NCBI GenBank assembly: GCA_044236545.1
Contig: JBIIGI010000108.1
Span: 1 to 5,166, forward strand
DNA: 5,166 nucleotides
Source of the DNA: UBA6821 sp044236545
GTDB taxonomy: Bacteria; Verrucomicrobiota; Verrucomicrobiia; Chthoniobacterales; UBA6821
Direction of reading: 5' to 3'
Part shown: positions 1 to 5,166 of the stretch, in pieces
Layout: each line of letters opens with the position of its first letter
Position numbering within the stretch: the first letter of the stretch is position 1
The notes under the pieces: generated by a model
Seen by the model: only the letters and a program-made list of their open reading frames with translations
Databases searched by the model: none
What the model was told of the DNA's origin: nothing
Program-made: the position numbers and the translations under genes

Positions 1-1602
1 GTGCGAGCGGTCCAGGGGCATGCCTGGTGCGATGCCGAGCAACTCCCCTCGGATCAGTCCGTCGGGCGAGGGGACCTTGGAAAGGGCGGGGGATCCGAGC
101 GATTTCGCATGGCGCTTCCATGCCGCACTCTCCTTGCGGTGTCCGAGTGAGGCGGCCATCTCTTCCAGATCGAGGAAGAGTTTCAGCATGAGGAAGTGAT
201 CGTAGTTGGAGTTACCGGGAAGATACGACTGCGGGGTATTGTCATGAATCTCCGCAGAGCTCGACATCGGGAGAACGAGCCGACCTGTTTTCGGATCAGG
301 CTTGAGCCAATGAAGAAGAAACTCCGCCTGAGCCAGGCAATAGGGATAGGCCCGCACGCGGAGAAAGTTTTCATCGCCGGTGAATTTCCAATGACGATGG
401 TACATCTCCGCCACCCAGGAACCGTTGGTCAGACTGAAGGAGTAGGGGGCCCAACCGCTGATCACCTCGCCCGCCAGCGACATGGCTCCGGGAACGAACG
501 CGCCGGGTGCGTTGAAAAAACGGGAGGCCAGTTCGCGGTGCTTCGGCAGGATCCTCCACATGTGCTCGAGGAACGCCAGCCCCTCGTCGAGACGGTTGTT
601 GGAGAGGTAGGAGATGTAGGAGAACTGCGTGTTGAGGTTGTGGTGGTAGTCACCCCTCCACGGCGGGAGAGTCCCCTCATCGGCCGTCCAGACACCCTGG
701 AGGGGCATCGGCGGCGCCCCGATGCGGGAGCAGCTTCCCAGGAAATACTGGCCGAGCTGGTAGTGGCGGTTGATGGATTCGTGGGAAATGGTGACCCGCG
801 AGCGGGACCAGAAGCGCTTCCACCACGCGGTGCTCTTGCGCCTGATGTCCGCGAAGCTGCCGTCTCGGGATTTATCGACCGCGGCGCAGGCCTCATCGGT
901 CATCGCGGAGGGCTCACCCAACCCGCTCACGTAGGTGAGGAGTTCGGTGGACGCTCCCTCCTTGCGGCACCGCGCCGCGGTGACCGTGGCCTCACCGCCG
1001 GCGACTTCCTGGACGCAAAACCCGGTTTCTCCCCGGCGGCCGTGCGACGCGGCCGGATATCCGAGGGCCCGCAGGCTGTTGGCGGGAACGGTCTCCCCCG
1101 CACGCCTGCGGTAATCCGGGAATTCGATCCGGTGGATCAGCTTCACTCCCGTTGCGCGGAGCGCCAGCAGCGGCCGGGCGGCATCGCAGACGACCGTGAC
1201 CGTGCCCCTGCGCGAGCGGAGAACGGCCTCGCCCCTGGAGATGTCGAGTGAGGCCCCGGTCCATGAGTCGTTCTTCGGGAGCGAGAGGATGAGCCTGCAG
1301 GCTCGGATTTTCGTTGGCCAGGGATCCTGCGCCGGGGTTTCGAATTCATCAACCACCTGTTTCCATTTCTTCGCGCTGATGAGCCGGAGCATCCGCGCAA
1401 AGTTCCAGTCCTTGTCGGCATAGGCCTCGGGAGTCCTCTCGTCCCAGAGCGTGGCCTGATCGAGCGAGAGAACGACTTCACGGCTGTCACCCCAGATGAT
1501 GGCGCCGAGCAGACCGTTGCCGAGGGGGATGCCCTCGTCCCATCGTTCAATGGGAAAGGGAAAGTTGAAGATCGTCGAGGGATGATTCGGACTATTGCTC
1601 AT
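1..1602 (-). CDS. GH95-like glycoside hydrolase, N-terminal 534 residues (3' end beyond window)
   Basis: Seen: translating the minus strand from the ATG at 1602 gives 534 codons without a stop, running off the left edge. Residues 21-53 carry the N-terminal beta-sandwich signature of GH95-type enzymes: W21, the GIPLGNG stretch at 24-30, then LSLDQATLW at 45-53. An alpha-helical barrel follows from about residue 255. It contains LQGVW (301-305), PPW (313-315) and HNLN (321-324), matching the GH95 Asn-x-Asn active-site pair (N322, N324). Next come a helical stretch ending in FTGDENFLRVRAYP (407-420) and SSSAE (447-451), where E451 fits the GH95 general acid. Known: GH95 enzymes are inverting alpha-L-fucosidases or alpha-L-galactosidases; typical members have about 750-800 residues, so roughly a third is missing, including the catalytic Asp region. 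Start choice: the upstream in-frame codons hold no other start before the preceding gene's TGA at 1630-1632. No signal peptide is seen, so a cytoplasmic site is inferred. No clear Shine-Dalgarno sequence precedes it. Family assignment is fairly sure; the substrate is not. Confidence 0.87.
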   Translation of the reverse strand, partial: MSNSPNHPSTIFNFPFPIERWDEGIPLGNGLLGAIIWGDSREVVLSLDQATLWDERTPEAYADKDWNFARMLRLISAKKWKQVVDEFETPAQDPWPTKIRACRLILSLPKNDSWTGASLDISRGEAVLRSRRGTVTVVCDAARPLLALRATGVKLIHRIEFPDYRRRAGETVPANSLRALGYPAASHGRRGETGFCVQEVAGGEATVTAARCRKEGASTELLTYVSGLGEPSAMTDEACAAVDKSRDGSFADIRRKSTAWWKRFWSRSRVTISHESINRHYQLGQYFLGSCSRIGAPPMPLQGVWTADEGTLPPWRGDYHHNLNTQFSYISYLSNNRLDEGLAFLEHMWRILPKHRELASRFFNAPGAFVPGAMSLAGEVISGWAPYSFSLTNGSWVAEMYHRHWKFTGDENFLRVRAYPYCLAQAEFLLHWLKPDPKTGRLVLPMSSSAEIHDNTPQSYLPGNSNYDHFLMLKLFLDLEEMAASLGHRKESAAWKRHAKSLGSPALSKVPSPDGLIRGELLGIAPGMPLDRSH

Positions 1603-1629
1603 GATGGATTGGTTTTTGAAAGTGGCACT

Positions 1630-4134
1630 TCATCGGGAGTTATCCCCGCGGGTGCGCTCCTGATTGGTGTTTTCCCCGGTTAGTAGCCCGGCGATCCGCC
1701 GTCTGAGAGTCGCAAAATCCTCAGGGTCACGGGTGTAGTCGTATGGTGCCGAAACCAAGGAGCCTAGGGAAAGCAGCTCCTTGGCACGATCCTGTTTGTC
1801 GGAGGGCAGCGTGGGCAGGCGCTCCTCCAAGAGCTTGAGATATTCGTAGTCTTCCATCCCGTCGCGCCAGTTTGACAACCGGATGGAAGGCCAGAAAGTC
1901 CCGCCCGTGCCGGGGTAGCACAAATGACCTTCTCCCGGTCGGTAAGGCCACCCCTTCATCGACCATGCGCGCTCGGGCCAGCGGGGGCCGTCCTGAGGAT
2001 ACGAGTTGTCGTCACCGAACAGGGTTGCCGCCCAATTCAAGACTCCGTCCATCCTGAACTTGTAACTTATCAGCGGAATCACCCGTGCTGCGGCATTCGC
2101 GTTTTGAACAGCCCAGTTGGGATACGGCGCATCGATGACGTTTGCCCCGTACCACCAGACCTCTTTTCCCTTGGTGCGGAGGAAATCCGCATCGCGGAGG
2201 GGAGTGCGGTCCCAGAGCATGCAGAAGGCGTCGATATCCCTGTAGAGGAGTGACTGACTCGGAGTGGGGAGCATCACGCCGGAAGCGACGAATGTCCTGA
2301 TTGAGGGGGCGACCGACTTCAGGAACCGGGCCTCCTTCAGCACGGCGCCCCATCCTCCCGCCTTCTGGTTATTATGGGGTTCGTCTAGGAGGTAAAAGTA
2401 GAGGGGGTTTTTCCAACCCAGCTTCGCGGCATGGCGGGTGACCAGGGTGAGATACTCCGAGAGCAGGCCGACCACGCGCTTGTCCTTGGATGCCTCTCCG
2501 AGGTGCAGTTTGGTCTGGCCGCCGATCTCCCCCACGAACAGGGCTCCATCATTCCTCATCGCGGCGGCCGCCACCTGGTCCCAGGAAGGGGAACCGGGCT
2601 TCGGGGACCTGTCCAGACTGAGTGAACCGTCCGGCTGCAACACAGGGGGAACGGGTGTCCCGGAAATGAGACCGTATGTGTTTAATCCCTGAAGCGTCGC
2701 CCGGTAGTCGGCAAAGAACTCGATCGCGGCGAGTTGGAGGTCCTTGGGGATGTCGTCGAACGAGGCGTGGTGGAACCACGCTCCCCGGGGATACTTTCCG
2801 TAGTTATAGAATGTGGCCCAGTTGTGAGACCACGCGCAGAAAAAGCTTTTGAGCGATGATTTTTCCGGCAGTGTGAAATCCCATACCGTGACGGCCATCG
2901 GGAGAGTCGTCACCACTCCCGCGCCGTCCTTGACGGAGATCCGGCCCTCGTAACCGCCCGGAGGCGTTGTGGCCCGTGTCCTCACGGTAAGCCACACGCC
3001 TTGCAATCGGCCCTCCTTGATCGTGAACTGGCTGTTCGGGATCAGGGGATCCGGCCAGTTGCCGGCAAGTCTTTCGCCGGGAAATTGGGTCGTTCCCCCG
3101 ATGTCCACCTCGTCGACCAAGCGCAGTTCGATGTCCACCGACGGGATCACCCCCCCTTGCGGTCCCTTCAGATCACCCGCGGACACTTCAAGCCGGACCT
3201 CGCCATCCCGGTTTTTCGGAAGAAAAACCAATTGCCGGGTCTCGTATTCGTTGCGGGCCATCTCGATCCGCATGCCGCGTTCTGACGGGTCGAACGGGAG
3301 ATCCGCCAAGGTGTCGGTCCGCCTGATTTTTTGCAGCGGTGACACGCTTACCGCGTTGTAGTTTGCAGACGCATCCGACTCACCGCCCAGAATCGTGCAC
3401 CATCGGCCCTTCAGGAGATCGACGTCCTCCCGGGTCACGGTTCCGGCAAGCCCGGCCTCGCAATCGGCAAGGAGTGCCGTGGCCGCGGAGTTCGTGAGGT
3501 TGGATGCCATGATCCGGGAGCGCAGGCCATCGAGCAGGGCCGCTTCCCCACCCGACCCCGTCAACCTGACGTTGTCGACCAGGATGGTTTGACCGACCGC
3601 TGTCTTGTTTCCCATCCAGATGCTGATGGTCGCGGAATCACCGAACCGCACGATTTCATTGTCGGCGAGCCGGATCCTGACATGGATCGTTTCCCCCGGT
3701 TTCAGGCGATCATGGTTCACCATGAGATCCTGATACTTGTCGGCGTGCATCTTGAATGCCGCGAAATCCACGTCCGTCACGGCATGGAGGTCAAACTCGA
3801 GGAACTCATGACGCCGGAATTCCTCCAGCATCACGTCACGCTGGATTCCAAACCACGGCGTTCCGGCCGGCACGTTGATCTGAAGGGAGGTCTTCCCATC
3901 GGTCGCCCACGCACTTGTCAGTTCTGTCGTGATCCCCTGCTGGCACTGCCAGTCGGACAGCTCCGCGGGATCCTCGAACGAGTTGAGAAAAGGCTTTGCC
4001 GCCGGGGTCTCTGACGCGAGGGCGCCGGCTGTCAGCGACGCAGCCAGGAGGAGGCCGGAAAAACCGCCGATCCATGCAGCCGCGGAGCCGCCGCGTTGGA
4101 CGGCGGCGGGAGGATTGCTTGTGTTCCTTGGCAT
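1630..4134 (-). CDS. Secreted DUF4091/GH123-like glycoside hydrolase with N-terminal carbohydrate-binding-like domain
   Basis: This is a complete 834-residue protein. Residues 1-40 form a signal peptide: R3 and R14, a hydrophobic core at about 21-39, then ALA before S41. Residues 48-192 look like a jelly-roll carbohydrate-binding module, opening with SFEDP (52-56) and closing with ILVDNVRL (184-191). A helical linker (about 197-245) leads to a beta-sandwich at 265-420 containing ARNEYETRQLVFLP (293-306), typical of the domain before the GH123 barrel. The barrel (about 425-760) carries YLLDEPHN (581-588); D584 and E585 fall where GH123 has its adjacent catalytic Asp-Glu pair. The DUF4091 hallmark RLSNWRDGMEDYEYLKLL lies at 752-769, preceded by CYPG (739-742). 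Known: characterised GH123 enzymes are beta-N-acetylgalactosaminidases using substrate-assisted catalysis. Most DUF4091 proteins are uncharacterised, so activity and substrate here are inference. The start lies 12 bases after the preceding gene's stop, and the protein is related to the partial gene at the right edge. The N-terminal module makes it longer than a minimal GH123 enzyme of about 600 residues. Confidence 0.92.
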   Translation of the reverse strand: MPRNTSNPPAAVQRGGSAAAWIGGFSGLLLAASLTAGALASETPAAKPFLNSFEDPAELSDWQCQQGITTELTSAWATDGKTSLQINVPAGTPWFGIQRDVMLEEFRRHEFLEFDLHAVTDVDFAAFKMHADKYQDLMVNHDRLKPGETIHVRIRLADNEIVRFGDSATISIWMGNKTAVGQTILVDNVRLTGSGGEAALLDGLRSRIMASNLTNSAATALLADCEAGLAGTVTREDVDLLKGRWCTILGGESDASANYNAVSVSPLQKIRRTDTLADLPFDPSERGMRIEMARNEYETRQLVFLPKNRDGEVRLEVSAGDLKGPQGGVIPSVDIELRLVDEVDIGGTTQFPGERLAGNWPDPLIPNSQFTIKEGRLQGVWLTVRTRATTPPGGYEGRISVKDGAGVVTTLPMAVTVWDFTLPEKSSLKSFFCAWSHNWATFYNYGKYPRGAWFHHASFDDIPKDLQLAAIEFFADYRATLQGLNTYGLISGTPVPPVLQPDGSLSLDRSPKPGSPSWDQVAAAAMRNDGALFVGEIGGQTKLHLGEASKDKRVVGLLSEYLTLVTRHAAKLGWKNPLYFYLLDEPHNNQKAGGWGAVLKEARFLKSVAPSIRTFVASGVMLPTPSQSLLYRDIDAFCMLWDRTPLRDADFLRTKGKEVWWYGANVIDAPYPNWAVQNANAAARVIPLISYKFRMDGVLNWAATLFGDDNSYPQDGPRWPERAWSMKGWPYRPGEGHLCYPGTGGTFWPSIRLSNWRDGMEDYEYLKLLEERLPTLPSDKQDRAKELLSLGSLVSAPYDYTRDPEDFATLRRRIAGLLTGENTNQERTRGDNSR

Positions 4135-4146
4135 CCTTCGCTTTTC
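4135..4146 (-). promoter_or_regulatory. Possible ribosome binding site in the spacer before the 834-residue gene
   Basis: The whole 12-base spacer is purine-rich and reads GAAAAGCGAAGG directly before the ATG at 4134. The AAGG part touches the start codon, which is too close for a standard Shine-Dalgarno pairing. The GAAAAG part sits at a usual distance but is a weak match. Translational coupling to the upstream gene, whose stop lies 12 bases away, may matter more. Confidence 0.3.
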
Positions 4147-4872
4147 CTATTTCGACAGGTCGGTGAGCCTGATGTTGGCCCAGGTTCCTCCGGAGTCATA
4201 CCCGTAAACGCCGACGCAGGAAAGGGAGTTGAGCGTGTCGGGCCATGCGCCCGAAAGCTTCCTTCCATCCTCTCCGACGGTTTCGACGGACAGGGATGTT
4301 TCCAGTGTGCCGAGGTCGCTGTTGGCGACAAGGAATTCCAGGGCGTTCGATCCCGGAGAGCGGGTCAACTGCAGTCTGAAGGTGGGATCGGCGAGACCGG
4401 CAACGTGTTGTTTGCTTTGCTGCAGATACGCCCATTTTTCATCCGGGTAGGAATAGACAATCCAAGCCGTGACCCACCACCCCCCGGCATCGTCCTTCTT
4501 GAGCGACAGTGTCGCGCAGGCATAGTCGCCGGTGTCGGGATTTTTCAGCGCGAGAGCCGCGGAGGTATCATTACCGTCGGCCGTGTAGTCAGCCTCAAGC
4601 GTGAAGGCGCGGGGAAGCGTCACATCCCGGCGAAGGGCCCACATGCCCTCGTTGTTGCTTTCGGTGGCCTTGGCCATTGTCAGGCCGTGGCGCGAGGGAT
4701 CAAAGGCCCATTTGCCTCCCTCGGTTTCATAGTGGGCCGAGTCGTCCCCGGTAAACGGATCCTCAAAGGAGGTTGCTGCATTGGCGGCAACGTAGGCTCC
4801 GGTGAGGGGAGGGAGCAGCGCCGTTGCGGCGAGAAGCATGGCCAGGATGGAGTGAGGTCGTTTGGCGCGCAT
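4147..4872 (-). CDS. Small secreted concanavalin A/laminin-G-like beta-sandwich protein of unknown function
   Basis: This is a complete 241-residue protein. The N-terminus has a positive n-region (R2, K4, R5) and a hydrophobic core at about 9-30, with likely cleavage near A33. The mature part (about 34-241) is rich in alternating hydrophobic and polar residues, as in all-beta folds: RRDVTLPRAFTLEADYTA (81-98), SAALALKN (104-111), ACATLSLKKD (118-127), WWVTAWIVY (132-140), FRLQLTRSPGSNALEFLV (165-182) and GVYGYDSGGTWANIRL (221-236). The order of these strands, ending in a glycine-rich strand with an aromatic and then IRL, resembles LamG or DUF1080-type lectin-like sandwiches. I see no catalytic motif I can name. 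Its place between two GH123-like genes (26 bases after one, 12 before the other) suggests glycan binding or a helper role for the neighbouring hydrolases, which is inference. A small divergent hydrolase is the alternative. No convincing Shine-Dalgarno sequence precedes the ATG; the signal peptide supports this start. Confidence 0.88.
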   Translation of the reverse strand: MRAKRPHSILAMLLAATALLPPLTGAYVAANAATSFEDPFTGDDSAHYETEGGKWAFDPSRHGLTMAKATESNNEGMWALRRDVTLPRAFTLEADYTADGNDTSAALALKNPDTGDYACATLSLKKDDAGGWWVTAWIVYSYPDEKWAYLQQSKQHVAGLADPTFRLQLTRSPGSNALEFLVANSDLGTLETSLSVETVGEDGRKLSGAWPDTLNSLSCVGVYGYDSGGTWANIRLTDLSK

Positions 4873-4898
4873 GGGATTCGGGTATCGTGTTGCCCTGT

Positions 4899-5166
4899 TC
4901 AGGGGGCAGTTCCGTTGATCTCTTCGAGGAGACTGTCAGCCTTCCGGCGGGTCTCGTTGATTGCCGCCGGATCCGCATCGTAGGAAATGGGACTCTGCAC
5001 CACGGCATCGAGGGTCAGGAGCTTTTTCGCCTCCGCCGTAAGTTCCGGCCGCTTTCCGCTGCGCTCAAGTTCCATGGCGGCGTCCCTTAACAGGGTGAAG
5101 CATTCCAGGTCCTCCGCCCCGTCGCGCAGGTTCTCCAGGCGGACGGAGCCAGCCAGTGTTCCGTCC
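4899..5166 (-). CDS. DUF4091/GH123-like protein, C-terminal 88 residues (5' end beyond window)
   Basis: Seen: an open frame enters from the right edge (first full codon at 5165-5163) and ends at a TGA at 4899-4901. The first visible residues contain SVRLENLRDGAEDLE, matching the conserved end of the DUF4091 barrel. It lines up with SIRLSNWRDGMEDYE (750-764) in the neighbouring 834-residue protein. After it, both proteins have a helical tail of about 60-70 residues with similar spacing, including a leucine-rich segment before a VxxP-like turn and a final helix. Over the best 27 residues I count 14 identities by eye, so the two are clear paralogues but not recent copies. The W of the usual RLxNWRDG motif is L here, and the DYEYL tract reads DLECF. 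The catalytic part lies outside the window, so activity cannot be judged. It is the first visible gene of the probable operon, 26 bases before the secreted beta-sandwich gene. Confidence 0.85.
   Translation of the reverse strand, partial: DGTLAGSVRLENLRDGAEDLECFTLLRDAAMELERSGKRPELTAEAKKLLTLDAVVQSPISYDADPAAINETRRKADSLLEEINGTAP

Noticed and set aside
196..1251. A 351-codon plus-strand open frame.
   Set aside because: It lies antisense to the GH95-like gene, has a valine/glycine/arginine-rich biased composition with no domain motif, and is explained by GC-rich codon use on the other strand.
1143..1550. A 135-codon minus-strand frame overlapping the GH95-like gene.
   Set aside because: It is a different phase of the same strand, with a Ser/Arg/Pro-rich shadow composition. 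The overlapping frame carries the conserved GH95 motifs.
1603..1629. Possible promoter or terminator between the 834-residue gene and the GH95-like gene.
   Set aside because: The 27-base gap has no hairpin followed by a T-run and no -35/-10 pair; its short A-run on the minus strand is not enough.
4873..4898. Possible promoter or terminator upstream of the 241-residue gene.
   Set aside because: The 26 bases show no inverted repeat, no T-run and no promoter-like hexamers, in keeping with an internal operon gap.
88..4975. Eight GGATCC palindromes, near 90, 549, 1322, 3047, 3672, 3968, 4757 and 4969, more than the roughly two expected by chance.
   Set aside because: Most fall on Asp-Pro codons (GAT CCN), with the rest on Gly-Ser or Arg-Ile codons. 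Their spacing is irregular and nothing suggests a site with a function.
4096..4983. A 295-codon plus-strand open frame.
   Set aside because: It is antisense to the signal-peptide-bearing 241-residue gene and runs over two gene ends. Its glycine/arginine-rich translation has no recognisable family feature.

Overview
The window is GC-rich (about 60% by eye) and almost fully coding. Four genes lie head to tail on the minus strand, separated by only 26, 12 and 27 bases, so a single transcript running right to left is likely. I see no RNA gene, mobile element, CRISPR array, clear promoter or terminator, and no stretch above 300 bases lacks a gene. The gene families, the codon use and the near absence of Shine-Dalgarno signals suggest a polysaccharide-degrading bacterium of the Planctomycetota-Verrucomicrobiota group (including Lentisphaerota and Kiritimatiellota). 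That placement is inference; no marker gene is present.

In transcription order: (1) 4899-5166 is the last 88 residues of a DUF4091/GH123-type glycoside hydrolase-like protein, cut by the right edge. (2) 4147-4872 encodes a 241-residue secreted protein that looks like a single concanavalin A/laminin-G-like beta-sandwich. (3) 1630-4134 encodes an 834-residue secreted DUF4091/GH123-like protein with an extra N-terminal carbohydrate-binding-like domain and an Asp-Glu pair where GH123 enzymes carry their catalytic residues. (4) 1-1602 holds the first 534 residues of a GH95-like glycoside hydrolase (the family of alpha-L-fucosidases and alpha-L-galactosidases), cut by the left edge. It has no stop in the window, so a stop-to-stop ORF search misses it; I found it by translating the minus strand.

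Together the genes look like part of a carbohydrate-utilisation locus. Two related GH123-like proteins and a small lectin-like protein would act outside the cytoplasm or in the periplasm, and a GH95-like enzyme without a visible signal peptide would act on released oligosaccharides inside the cell. Family knowledge (GH123 = beta-N-acetylgalactosaminidase; GH95 = fucosidase/L-galactosidase) points to a fucose- or N-acetylhexosamine-containing glycan, but both proteins are divergent and the substrate cannot be fixed from sequence. No transporter, sulfatase or regulator is visible.
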